A DNA stretch of 36,058 bases, from NCBI GenBank assembly GCA_002748455.1, contig PDSL01000038.1:1-36058 (forward strand), written 5' to 3'. This document shows, piece after piece, positions 19,105-27,987 of this stretch (position 1 is the first letter of the stretch; the number at the start of each line of letters is the position of its first letter). The DNA is from Ilumatobacter coccineus. Its GTDB lineage: Bacteria > Actinomycetota > Acidimicrobiia > Acidimicrobiales > Ilumatobacteraceae. A model generated the notes under the pieces. The model did not search any database. It was not told the DNA's origin and saw only the letters and a program-made list of their open reading frames with translations. The translations under genes and the position numbers were made by a program.

Positions 19105-20429
19105 CGGTTCTTGTTGCGCCGCAGCCTCGATGACCACTCGGTCGGGGGTTCGTCATCGGTCTCGTCGGGAGGTGGCGGCGGTAGCTGGTGGACCCGGACC
19201 TTGCGCACCCGGCGCCCTTCCACCTTGACCGCAGTAAAGCGGAACCCACCACACTCGAGCTCATCGCCGACTTCGACCACCTGGCCGAGGGTGCCAAACA
19301 TCAAGCCGCCGATCGTGTCCCAGTCATCGTCGGGAAGGTCGCTCTCGGTCAACTCGTTGAGCTCATCGATCAAGAGGCCACCGTCGACGATGAGATCACC
19401 ATTGTCGAGGTATTCAACATCGTGGTCTTCGGTGTCGTATTCGTCGATGATTTCGCCGACCAGTTCTTCGAGACAGTCTTCGAGGGTGGCCAACCCTTCG
19501 ATGTCGCCATATTCGTCGGCCACGATCACCATGTGATACTTGTCGGCCTGCATCTCGCGCATCAGGGTCGCTACCGGCTTGGTTTCGGGAACGAACGAGA
19601 CCGGACGGAGCAGGCTGTGGACCGAGTCACCGCCATGGTGGTCTCGTTCGGCTCGAATCAGGTCTTTGGCATTGGCGATCCCGACGATGTCATTATCGTC
19701 GGGATTGAAGACCGGAAGACGACTAAACCCGTGTTCGATGGCCAGGTCAAGGGCTTCGGACACCGTCGCCTGATGGGGAACGATCACCATGTCGGGGCGC
19801 GGCACCATGATCTCGCGCGCCACGGTGTCACCGAATTCGATAATGCTCTCGATCAGCTCACGTTCTTCATGTTCGATGACCTCATCTTCGGCAGCTGCTT
19901 CGACAATGCCTAAGAGTTCTTGCTCGCTGACGAAAGGCCCTTGCTTGAGCCCCTTGCCCGGCAAGAGCACATTGGCGAGCCCGATCAGGCCGCGCGACAC
20001 CAGACGTAGGGGTGGGAAGGAGATCAGCCAGGCAGTCGGCCGAGCCAGCATGAGTGCTGCCCGATCGCTATTGAGGAGGGCCCACGTCTTGGGCATCGAT
20101 TCGGCAAAGACAAAGAACACCAGCACATTGATGATGAAGACACCCACCACACCCAAGGGGCCAAAGAAGCGCGCCGCCACGATCGAGCTCAAGAAGGCTT
20201 GTGCGGTTTGCAAGGTGGTGACCGTCACCAGGAGGGGGTTGACAAACCGCTCGGGCTGGTCGACAAGTTCGACCAAGACCTCAGCTGCTCGCGTCTTGTG
20301 CTCGTCGGCCAGGGCCCGGGCCTTCACCCTGGTGGTCCGGCTCAGCGCGGTTTCGGCTGCTGCCATCCCCACCAAAGCGATGAGGATGAGGGCGATTGCC
20401 ACGCACAGCAAGATGTCGTTGGTAGTCAT
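19053..20429 (-). CDS. CNNM/CBS-domain HlyC/CorC-type transporter protein
   Basis: N-terminal DUF21-like membrane region, MVPRPDMVIVPHQATVSEALDLAIEHGFSRLPVF CBS region, EDCLEELVGEIIDEYD. Confidence 0.92.
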   Translation of the reverse strand: MTTNDILLCVAIALILIALVGMAAAETALSRTTRVKARALADEHKTRAAEVLVELVDQPERFVNPLLVTVTTLQTAQAFLSSIVAARFFGPLGVVGVFIINVLVFFVFAESMPKTWALLNSDRAALMLARPTAWLISFPPLRLVSRGLIGLANVLLPGKGLKQGPFVSEQELLGIVEAAAEDEVIEHEERELIESIIEFGDTVAREIMVPRPDMVIVPHQATVSEALDLAIEHGFSRLPVFNPDDNDIVGIANAKDLIRAERDHHGGDSVHSLLRPVSFVPETKPVATLMREMQADKYHMVIVADEYGDIEGLATLEDCLEELVGEIIDEYDTEDHDVEYLDNGDLIVDGGLLIDELNELTESDLPDDDWDTIGGLMFGTLGQVVEVGDELECGGFRFTAVKVEGRRVRKVRVHQLPPPPPDETDDEPPTEWSSRLRRNKNRQSNGSDEPADDPSGIS

Positions 20430-20944
20430 CAATCCTGTTCCTGTCGAAAACCTGGTGGCACTGGACCGTTCCAATGCCATTCAGAAAGAAGTTCGCGCTC
20501 TCGGCCTCTCATCACCGCGGTCTCGGCGGGATCGGCATGGTCGTAGCCAACCAGATGGAGACAGCCGTGGACGACGAGGAGAGCGATCTCGTCATCGAGG
20601 GTGCCGGCGTGGTCCGGTGCCTGGTCGTGAGCCACCGAGGGGCAGATCACCACATCACCGATCAAGGCAGGTTCATCACCGATCGTTGGCGCTTCGGAGG
20701 TGTCGAGGGGGAAGGACAAGACATCGGTAGGACCGCTACCACCGAGATAACGCTCCTTCAATGCAGCGATCTCGTCGCGGTCGATAAAGGTCAAGGTCAT
20801 CTCCCCCACCGCGCCTTCGGCAGCCAGGGCATGACCGGCAAGGCGAGCCCAACGGTCGAGGTCAACAGCGACCTCATCTTGGGCGTTGGCCACAACGATA
20901 TGGGGAGGGGCGGCCTCCCCGGTGGGACTGTAAGGGTCAGCCAT
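20429..20944 (-). CDS. ybeY: Endoribonuclease YbeY
   Basis: GPTDVLSFPLD and the metal-binding HGCLHLVGYDHA; ATGA overlap with the downstream corC-like gene. Confidence 0.95.
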   Translation of the reverse strand: MADPYSPTGEAAPPHIVVANAQDEVAVDLDRWARLAGHALAAEGAVGEMTLTFIDRDEIAALKERYLGGSGPTDVLSFPLDTSEAPTIGDEPALIGDVVICPSVAHDQAPDHAGTLDDEIALLVVHGCLHLVGYDHADPAETAVMRGRERELLSEWHWNGPVPPGFRQEQD

Positions 20945-21923
20945 GACCGGAATCGCTCCGTTCGTAGGCGGCCACGATGTCGGCCACGATCTGGTGACGA
21001 ACCACATCGGCAGCGGTGAGATGGACAAAGTCGAGTCCATTCACCCCACGCAGGATTCGTTCCAGTCCTCGGATTCCGCTTCGTCCATCGGCGACATCCA
21101 CCTGGGTGGCATCGCCGGTGACAACAACCTTGGACCCGAACCCGATACGGGTCAAGAACATCTTCATCTGTTCTGGGGTCGTGTTCTGAGCCTCATCCAA
21201 GATGATGAAACTGTTGTTGAGGGTGCGTCCGCGCATAAAGGCCAGCGGGGCCACCTCGACGATGCCTTGCTCCACCAAACGAGCAGCTCCTTCAGGATCG
21301 ACCATGTCGTAGAGGGCATCGTAGAGAGGCCGCAGATAGGGATCGATCTTGGCCATCAGATCCCCGGGCAGGAATCCCAACCGTTCCCCAGCTTCAACCG
21401 CTGGACGGGTCAGGATGATCCGCTTGACCTGCTTGGCCTGGAGGGCTTGAACGGCCATCGCCACCGCCAACCACGACTTGCCGGTTCCTGCCGGACCGAT
21501 GCCGAAGGTGATGATGTTCTTGGCGATGGCATCGACATAGCGCTTTTGACCGGCGGTCTTGGGTCGAACGTGGCGTCCTTTGGCTCCTTTGAGCACCTCG
21601 TGGGTCAGGATCTCGGTGGGTTTCTCATCGGCGATCACCATGGCGATCGCCTGATCGACGCTGCGATCATCGAGTGAATGGCCGCGTTCCACCAAGCCGA
21701 CCAGTTCGGTGATGAGCCGCCCAACACGGACATGGTCACCACCCTCAATGATGACCTCATTGCCTCGTACCACGATCGAGCTCGACGAGAATCGGTCTTC
21801 AATCCGACGCAGATAGCGGTCGCGCTCGCCCAAGAGTGGGGTCATCAGGTGAGCGGCGGGCACCACCACCGTGGTCGACATGGCCGGAGATCGAGAGTCG
21901 GAGAACGTGTCAGAACTGGTCAT
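20937..21923 (-). CDS. phoH: PhoH family ATPase
   Basis: GPAGTGKSWLAVAMAVQAL, LTRPAVEAGERLGFLPGD, DEAQNTTPEQMKMFLTRIGFGSKVVVTGD. Confidence 0.95.
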   Translation of the reverse strand: MTSSDTFSDSRSPAMSTTVVVPAAHLMTPLLGERDRYLRRIEDRFSSSSIVVRGNEVIIEGGDHVRVGRLITELVGLVERGHSLDDRSVDQAIAMVIADEKPTEILTHEVLKGAKGRHVRPKTAGQKRYVDAIAKNIITFGIGPAGTGKSWLAVAMAVQALQAKQVKRIILTRPAVEAGERLGFLPGDLMAKIDPYLRPLYDALYDMVDPEGAARLVEQGIVEVAPLAFMRGRTLNNSFIILDEAQNTTPEQMKMFLTRIGFGSKVVVTGDATQVDVADGRSGIRGLERILRGVNGLDFVHLTAADVVRHQIVADIVAAYERSDSGHG

Positions 21924-22031
21924 GGGTCCTTGGGGCGCAACAGGGCACTCTCCCACGGTAGCGGCCTCAAGCCCTATCGAGGCATACCCCACATCGGCGG
22001 CCCCGTTCACTGAACAGGACCGCCGACAAGG

Positions 22032-22106
22032 TGGAGGTGGCGCCGGGAATCGAACCCGGGTACACGGCTTTGCAGGCCGTTGCCTCAGCCACTCGGCCAC
22101 GCCACC
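22032..22106 (-). tRNA. tRNA-Cys (GCA), CCA encoded
   Basis: Minus strand GGTGGCG...CCTGCAAAGCC (anticodon GCA)...GGGTTCGATTCCCGG...CGCCACC-T-CCA, full cloverleaf. Confidence 0.95.
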
Positions 22107-22150
22107 ACAAGTTTTCACTCTATCGGCGGTGATCAGGAGTTTTGTCACCT

Positions 22151-22194
22151 GAGATGACACGAATGATCTGGTGAGATGACACGAATGATCTGGT
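22151..22194. repeat. Perfect tandem direct repeat, 2 x 22 bp
   Basis: GAGATGACACGAATGATCTGGT repeated twice head-to-tail. Confidence 0.95.
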
Positions 22195-22215
22195 TGGTCG
22201 TGACACACTGGGGCC

Positions 22216-22827
22216 GTGCGTCCACACCGACCTCGCCAGGCTCTCATCATCGTCGCCGTCGTCTCAGCATTGATGGCCTGCCAACCAGCCGACGAGGACG
22301 AGGCCACCGCCGACTGTCGCACCATCGTGGCCGAAGCAGCCGCGGCCCGTGATGTCGATGACACGATCCGTCTCCTCGACAAGGCCCTCCTCCTGTGTCC
22401 CTCGTTCGAGGTGATGGCCGCTGAACTCGATGCCCATCCGGGAATCGTGGGCTATTCGAGCGAAGGATTCATCAGGAACCGGTGTGCCAGCATCGATGCC
22501 CAACGCGCCGCATCAGCGCTCACCTGTGACCGGGTCACCGTTCCCTCGACCTCGGCACCGGTCGTCACCACAGCACCGGTGGAATACTCCGGCCTGACCA
22601 TGGATGACCGCACCGTGACCTTGACCCCCGATGACGGCATCACCTTTGTGGGCGATCTTCCAGCAGAGATCCAGAACAATCTCGATGCCTGGACCACCCA
22701 AGGCTGCGATGGGATTGTGGCTCGACGCGACCGGTGGGCTGCCGAGGTCGAAGCTGGCCGGGGAGGCGATGCCGTTTCGGTCTATGCCCGCCATGCCGAC
22801 CATCTGGTCGACTATGGCGATTGTTGA
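22216..22827 (+). CDS. Putative secreted lipoprotein, unknown function
   Basis: GTG start; MRPHRPRQALIIVAVVSALMAC signal with lipobox-like LMAC; Cys-rich mature part. Confidence 0.7.
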   Translation: MRPHRPRQALIIVAVVSALMACQPADEDEATADCRTIVAEAAAARDVDDTIRLLDKALLLCPSFEVMAAELDAHPGIVGYSSEGFIRNRCASIDAQRAASALTCDRVTVPSTSAPVVTTAPVEYSGLTMDDRTVTLTPDDGITFVGDLPAEIQNNLDAWTTQGCDGIVARRDRWAAEVEAGRGGDAVSVYARHADHLVDYGDC

Positions 22828-22848
22828 CCGCGAACGCGGTCAACAATC
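22819..22848. terminator. 14-bp perfect inverted repeat between two convergent genes, possible bidirectional terminator
   Basis: GATTGTTGACCGCG-AA-CGCGGTCAACAATC; contains the stop codon of the + strand lipoprotein gene. Confidence 0.65.
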
Positions 22849-22849
22849 T

Positions 22850-23011
22850 CTACCCAGCGATCATCTGGACGATGATCCAGAACAGCACCACAGCGACCAC
22901 TACCACCGCGGCCCACTGGAGCGCTGGGGTAAAGATCGGGTCACGAGCGACCCCTCGCCTCCTCGCTCGAGTGGGGCGCCCCTTCGGCGCTGTGGTGCCC
23001 TTCTTAGCCAT
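22850..23011 (-). CDS. 53-aa basic single-TM small protein (not in the ORF track)
   Basis: Manual translation: MAKKGTTAPKGRPTRARRRGVARDPIFTPALQWAAVVVVAVVLFWIIVQMIAG*. Confidence 0.7.
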   Translation of the reverse strand: MAKKGTTAPKGRPTRARRRGVARDPIFTPALQWAAVVVVAVVLFWIIVQMIAG

Positions 23012-23096
23012 CACCGCTCACCTTAATCAGATCCCAACCCACCTTCATCTCGGAGTGCTCAGAGGCCGAGTTTGAACCACCGCTGCCCACACCTGA

Positions 23097-23990
23097 TCAC
23101 CCGTAGTAGTAGCCAGACGCCGCCGCCAATCCTCGATCGCACGACACCCCGAGAATCCTGGTGTCGAACGACCCGGTTTGCCCAGGCGGAATGTCATAGT
23201 TGTTGATCATCGTGGTCTCGATACCAACAAAGCTGCCCTCAGCGTCAAAACACGCCATCGTGATCGTCATCGGTCCATCGACGGTGGCATCCGTCTGGTT
23301 TTCGACGGTGCCAAGAAGGTACGAATCGGCCTGGTTGACTTCGATCACCTTCAGACCAGGGGAACGTCCATCGAGCGGTTCAGAGGTCACCGACAGGTCA
23401 AAGGTGGTGCCTTCCGGAAAGGTCCGGACATCGAAATACGCATATCCCCACGAGATCTCACCGGGACCGACCACCGTTGGCTGGAACCGAGTGGACTCTC
23501 CCGTTCCGATCACCTCGCCATCCAGTTGAGCCTCAACAGCGATCTCGACCCGCCCGATCGGAGCTGGCGTATTGTTGCGCACGATGATCCCGAGTGAACC
23601 GGTTCGATCCAGCCCGTCGGTGGTAGCGACAACAGCCAATTCCCCCGGCGCCCCTCGCGGGATCGCAAGCTCACCGAGATCACCGAACACCGTGGCAAAC
23701 GGGGACGCGTCGGGAGCTGCGGGTTCGGGAAAGATCACCTCAGTGGTGGTCGATGCTGCAGCGGTAGTTGTCGAGCTGGATGCCGAGGTGTCGACGATCT
23801 CGTCCTGATCGGCGGCGTGCTGGGTTGCTAATGCATCCGCGAGAGCGTCGCGTTCAGCGTCAGCGGCATCAGCCCTCATCTCGAGATCGGCCAGCCGCTC
23901 CTCCACATCGGCCAGGTCCGGTGTCGCATCGGCACCACACCCGGCGACCACCGCCACGCCGACGACAAGTCCAACGATCGGGAGTCTCAT
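23097..23990 (-). CDS. Putative lipoprotein with a coiled-coil stretch and FxLYD-like domains (paralogue of 25916-26686)
   Basis: MRLPIVGLVVGVAVVAGC lipobox; DVEERLADLEMRADAADAERDALADAL coiled coil; LLGTVENQTDATVDGPMTITMACFDAEGSFVG...PPGQTGSFD. Confidence 0.75.
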   Translation of the reverse strand: MRLPIVGLVVGVAVVAGCGADATPDLADVEERLADLEMRADAADAERDALADALATQHAADQDEIVDTSASSSTTTAAASTTTEVIFPEPAAPDASPFATVFGDLGELAIPRGAPGELAVVATTDGLDRTGSLGIIVRNNTPAPIGRVEIAVEAQLDGEVIGTGESTRFQPTVVGPGEISWGYAYFDVRTFPEGTTFDLSVTSEPLDGRSPGLKVIEVNQADSYLLGTVENQTDATVDGPMTITMACFDAEGSFVGIETTMINNYDIPPGQTGSFDTRILGVSCDRGLAAASGYYYG

Positions 23991-24222
23991 CGTTTCCCCT
24001 TTCCTAGCTCTCAGCCGCTCACCGCGGGCATCGATCCCGGCGCCAGCTGGGGGCTGACCACCACCATAGAACCTTTGGGAACAGCGTTTCCGTCAGACAC
24101 AGTGACAGTCGATTCGCCGGAGTTGCCACCGGGCGAGCTCGAGGATCTCCGGACCGCCAACGATCGCCACGACCGGGGCACCAAACCGAGCACGTCCGAC
24201 CGGTTTCGTCCATACTGGCGGG

Positions 24223-25860
24223 GTGAGCACAACGCGGTCCTCGATTCCCTGGTGGCGTCACGCCGTGATCTATCAGGTCTACCCACGGTCGTTCGCCGAC
24301 GCGAACGGTGACGGGACGGGAGACATCGCCGGTATCCGGCAGCGGCTCCCCTATCTCAGCGATCTGGGGGTTGACGCGATCTGGATCTCGCCATGGTATC
24401 CCTCGCCCCTCAACGATGGCGGCTATGACGTGGCCGACTACCGCTCGATCAGCAACCGATTCGGCACCCTTGCCGATGCTGAGCATCTGATCGACGATGC
24501 CCACCGCCTCGGCATCCGGGTCATCATCGACCTGGTGCCAAACCACACCTCATCGGATCACGCCTGGTTTCAGGCAGCCCTGGCTGCCAGCCCCGGAGCA
24601 CCCGAACGAGAGCGCTACATCTTCCGGCCCGGCCGGGGCGACAACGGCGCGCTTCCACCCACCAATTGGACCTCAGTCTTCGGCGGCCCAGCGTGGAGCC
24701 GTCTCGATGACGGGGAGTGGTATCTCCATCTCTTCGACTCAACCCAGCCCGATCTGAACTGGGACAACGATGAGGTGCAAGACGAGTTCGACGACATCTT
24801 CCGGTTCTGGATCGATCGGGGCATCGATGGATTCCGAATCGATGTCGCTCATGGTCTAGTCAAGGACCGCCGTTTCCCCGATATCCGCGAAGAGACACCC
24901 CTGCTCACGTCGACCGCCACACATGAGCATCCCTATTGGGACCGTGAGGGGGTTCACGACATCATCCGCCGGTGGCGAACCCTCCTCGATCACGAGGGCA
25001 AGGCAGCGGGTCGGGATCTCATGATGGTGGCCGAAGCCTGGGTTCCACCCGAGCGTCTCGCCCGCTATGTGCGTCCCGATGAATACCATCAATCGTTCCA
25101 CTTCGACTTCATCACCACTCCCTGGAACGCCACCGCCTTCCGCGATACCGCCGAGACAGCGTTGACCTACGCCCGCAGTGTGGGATCGAGCCCAACCTGG
25201 GTGATGTCCAATCACGATGTGATGCGCCACGCCACCCGGCTCGGCTTGGCTGATGGAACCCTGTGGCAGTTCTGGCCACTCAGCGGCCCGGTCGAGGCGC
25301 TCGACGCGGAACTTGGGCTGAGACGGGCCCGAGCGATCACCCTGTTCTTGATGGCTCTTCCCGGTTCGCTCTATCTCTATCAGGGCGAAGAGCTCGGCCT
25401 TCCTGAGGTGTGGGATCTTCCTCCTGAGGTGCTCGACGATCCGGTGTGGGAAAACACCGATCACCAGCTCAAGGGACGCGATGGCTGCCGGGTTCCCCTG
25501 CCGTGGGAACCCGATGGTCCCTCATTCGGCTTCGGGGATGCCGAACCCTGGCTTCCCCAACCTCAGGTGTATGGGAAGCTGGCAGCATCGACCCAGGTGG
25601 GCGTGGATGGATCGACCCTCGAGATGTATCGGGCAGCGATCGCGCTGCGACACGCTGAACTGGTCGATGATGAAGAGATCGACTGGATCGATCATCCAGC
25701 CGATTCGGTGCTCGCCCTACGCCGCCCATCGGGAATGGTGTCGATCACCAATTTTGGTCCCGATCCAGTGCCGCGACCTCAGGGCGAACTCCTGCTCTCG
25801 TCATCCCCGATCGATGATCTGATCCCCGCCAACACCACCGTTTGGTTACGAGAGCGCTAA
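24223..25860 (+). CDS. GH13 family alpha-glucosidase
   Basis: WWRHAVIYQVYPRSFADANGDGTGDIAGI, DLVPNHTSSDHAWF, GFRIDVAHG, MVAEAW, VMSNHD. Confidence 0.95.
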   Translation: MSTTRSSIPWWRHAVIYQVYPRSFADANGDGTGDIAGIRQRLPYLSDLGVDAIWISPWYPSPLNDGGYDVADYRSISNRFGTLADAEHLIDDAHRLGIRVIIDLVPNHTSSDHAWFQAALAASPGAPERERYIFRPGRGDNGALPPTNWTSVFGGPAWSRLDDGEWYLHLFDSTQPDLNWDNDEVQDEFDDIFRFWIDRGIDGFRIDVAHGLVKDRRFPDIREETPLLTSTATHEHPYWDREGVHDIIRRWRTLLDHEGKAAGRDLMMVAEAWVPPERLARYVRPDEYHQSFHFDFITTPWNATAFRDTAETALTYARSVGSSPTWVMSNHDVMRHATRLGLADGTLWQFWPLSGPVEALDAELGLRRARAITLFLMALPGSLYLYQGEELGLPEVWDLPPEVLDDPVWENTDHQLKGRDGCRVPLPWEPDGPSFGFGDAEPWLPQPQVYGKLAASTQVGVDGSTLEMYRAAIALRHAELVDDEEIDWIDHPADSVLALRRPSGMVSITNFGPDPVPRPQGELLLSSSPIDDLIPANTTVWLRER

Positions 25861-25915
25861 GTCGATATCCACTCAGGTTGATCGTGCGGTGATGTCGACA
25901 TCTCTCGAGTTCTGA

Positions 25916-26686
25916 TCACCAGTGGTAGCCAGAAGCTGACATCAACCCGTTGTCGCACGTCAGGTCCAAGAGCGTGATCTTGAATGATCCGGTCGCTCCC
26001 GGCTCGAGTTCCTCTTCATCAGCGATTGAGAACTTATTCCCGAGGAACGTACCACTCTCATCGAAGCACGCGACCGCCAGGCCTATCGGACCGTTCATCA
26101 GCTCTTGGCTGGTGTTTTTCACGGTTCCGGTGATGTCCACATCAACATTGTTGACTTCAACCGACGGAACGCCACGGTATGCATCGATGACCACAGAGGG
26201 AGTGAGGCGCAGATCATAGGTGATGTCCTCGCGAGCCAGGTTCTCGCTATAGCCCACACGACCGAAGGCAATCTCACCGGGCTCAACAACCCATGGTATG
26301 AACTGTTGGGATGTTGTTGTTTCGATGACCTCACCGTCCGAGTGGATCTCAACAGCAGCTTCGATACTCCCGACCGCCTCAGCGGTGTTGTTGCGGACAA
26401 TGACCGAGAGATAGCCGTGCGACGTGTCCTCGCCCACAGCGACGACAGAGAGCTCACCTGGGGTTCCCTCCGGGATCTGGATCACGTCAGCATCCCCAAA
26501 CGCTGTCAGAGAAGGTCGAGCATCGGTAGCACCGGGCGCTCCGCGAGGAGCAGACCTCTCGGAGGTCGACGCCGAGGCAGTGCCATCTTGATGTCCAGCC
26601 GACACCGACGTCGTCGTTGAATCGGCCGAGCTACAACCAGCTACGGAAACGAGGGCAAGAACAAGCCCAATTGTACGACATCGCAT
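25916..26686 (-). CDS. Putative lipoprotein with FxLYD-like domains (paralogue of 23097-23990; probable start at 26686)
   Basis: MRCRTIGLVLALVSVAGCSS lipobox; shares IPxGxPGELxVVA...IVRNNTxxxxGxxExAVE...DGEVI...PGEI and ...C(D)xGLxxASGY with the other copy. Confidence 0.75.
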   Translation of the reverse strand: MRCRTIGLVLALVSVAGCSSADSTTTSVSAGHQDGTASASTSERSAPRGAPGATDARPSLTAFGDADVIQIPEGTPGELSVVAVGEDTSHGYLSVIVRNNTAEAVGSIEAAVEIHSDGEVIETTTSQQFIPWVVEPGEIAFGRVGYSENLAREDITYDLRLTPSVVIDAYRGVPSVEVNNVDVDITGTVKNTSQELMNGPIGLAVACFDESGTFLGNKFSIADEEELEPGATGSFKITLLDLTCDNGLMSASGYHW

Positions 26687-27179
26687 AAGTCCACCTTTCC
26701 ACCAGCTCCTCACTGCTGGCTCTTGGTCGTTGTTGCGATCTGGGACCGGTCACCCCACCGAGTCGACCGAGTCGCCGCCATCGATGGGCAATCGCCGCAC
26801 GTGAGCGTTTCCGGTGACGCGACCATGATTCGTGCCCACGATGAGCCACGGCAACCTCGACATAGTCGACACCCCCAAATTTACTCAACACGAACACCTA
26901 AACAAAAGCCCGGCACTGCACACCGATGGGCAGCAGACCAGTTTCCAGCATCGCCGACGACGACCCCACCGAGGTAGCCCCAGAACCTGCCATGACCACC
27001 ACAACCAGTATCGGATTTGACCCATGAGGGACAGCCGGGCTTGTCGGGAAGACCAGCGCTGACCAATCCCGTTGACGATGGGTGTTCAGCGGTAGGGGTT
27101 ACCCGATCGGTTGCCGTTGACCTGCTCAACGAGTCGCGACCACCGCATTGGTCCGAGCATGACACCGATCTGACACGTG

Positions 27180-27265
27180 CACGAAACCCCATTCCATACG
27201 CGCGCCCGGACGCGAAGAACCCCTGGTTGATTCGACACATATGCCGATCTACCAGGGGTTTCGTG
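27180..27265 (-). promoter_or_regulatory. tRNA-Gly 3' trailer with two mutually exclusive hairpins
   Basis: Right arm ACCAGGGGTTTCGTG (27251-27265) can pair with AACCCCTGGT (27218-27227) or CACGAAACCCC (27180-27190). Confidence 0.5.
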
Positions 27266-27341
27266 TGGAGCGGACGACGGGATTCGAACCCGCGACCCTC
27301 ACCTTGGCAAGGTGATGCTCTACCAACTGAGCCACGTCCGC
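27266..27341 (-). tRNA. tRNA-Gly (GCC), CCA encoded
   Basis: Minus strand GCGGACGTGGCTCAGTTGGTAGAGCATCACCTTGCCAAGGTGAGGGTCGCGGGTTCGAATCCCGTCGTCCGC-T-CCA. Confidence 0.95.
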
Positions 27342-27407
27342 GTAGCGAGATGCCAGGTTAGCAGGACCGATCTCAGACCGGACACCACAGGTTGGACTTC
27401 GATCGAT

Positions 27408-27632
27408 TCAGTCGTCACTCTTCGGGCGGAGGTCGACCGTCAGGGTCAAGACACCATCGGTGATTGCCGCCTTGGCATCAGCGATGATGGCAAAGTCGAG
27501 ATAGTCGATCTTGGCCTGCTTGATGAACTCTTGGCGTTCATCCCCTCCAACTGGAGGCAGGGGGCGTTTCTTGACCGCGGCGGCGCGACGACGAAACCGT
27601 TCGATCATCTCATCGGTGTCGAGAAGGGCCAT
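27408..27632 (-). CDS. Small conserved-looking hypothetical protein (74 aa)
   Basis: Well-formed ORF MALLDTDEMIERFRRRAAAVKKRPLPPVGGDERQEFIKQAKIDYLDFAIIADAKAAITDGVLTLTVDLRPKSDD. Confidence 0.65.
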   Translation of the reverse strand: MALLDTDEMIERFRRRAAAVKKRPLPPVGGDERQEFIKQAKIDYLDFAIIADAKAAITDGVLTLTVDLRPKSDD

Positions 27633-27710
27633 GGAACGCCAGCGTAGTCCGATCGATCACCAGGACTGAATTCCTCGTCAATGCCGGTTGATCAGAGACG
27701 TAAAGATCAC

Positions 27711-27947
27711 CTACGAGCGCGCTGGGATTCCCTCATCATCTGAACCTGCAGAACCACTCTCATCGCCGACAGCCTGGCCGTCATCAGACTCCGGGTTCGG
27801 ACGGGTCACTCTCGCCACCCAGATCGCTGCGACGACCGCCACCACCGCGATCACGACCAAGACCACCACGGTGACCCACACCAAGAACTGGTTGGATGGA
27901 TCACCAACCGCTGAACCCACAACCGGTGTCACCGATGCATTCATCAT
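27711..27947 (-). CDS. Small single-TM hypothetical protein (78 aa)
   Basis: MMNASVTPVVGSAVGDPSNQFLVWVTVVVLVVIAVVAVVAAIWVARVTR with an acidic C-terminal tail. Confidence 0.6.
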   Translation of the reverse strand: MMNASVTPVVGSAVGDPSNQFLVWVTVVVLVVIAVVAVVAAIWVARVTRPNPESDDGQAVGDESGSAGSDDEGIPARS

Positions 27948-27987
27948 CTCAGTCTGACAGATCACCAACCAGTCTCCTCCCCTGAGG

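Noticed and set aside
24011-24286. Minus-strand tail ...STVTVSDGNAVPKGSMVVVSPQLAPG that resembles the end of a PASTA domain
   Set aside because: Only a short tail fits, the preceding frame has no PASTA pattern, and the ORF overlaps the promoter and 5' end of the alpha-glucosidase gene.
26926-27027. 33-aa + strand ORF MGSRPVSSIADDDPTEVAPEPAMTTTTSIGFDP in the long gap before tRNA-Gly
   Set aside because: Protein-like composition, but too short, with no ribosome-binding site or homology evidence visible.
27017-27361. Plus-strand ORF spanning the tRNA-Gly region
   Set aside because: It runs antisense through a tRNA gene (SGRRDSNPRPSPWQGDALPTEP is the classic tRNA-derived false ORF).
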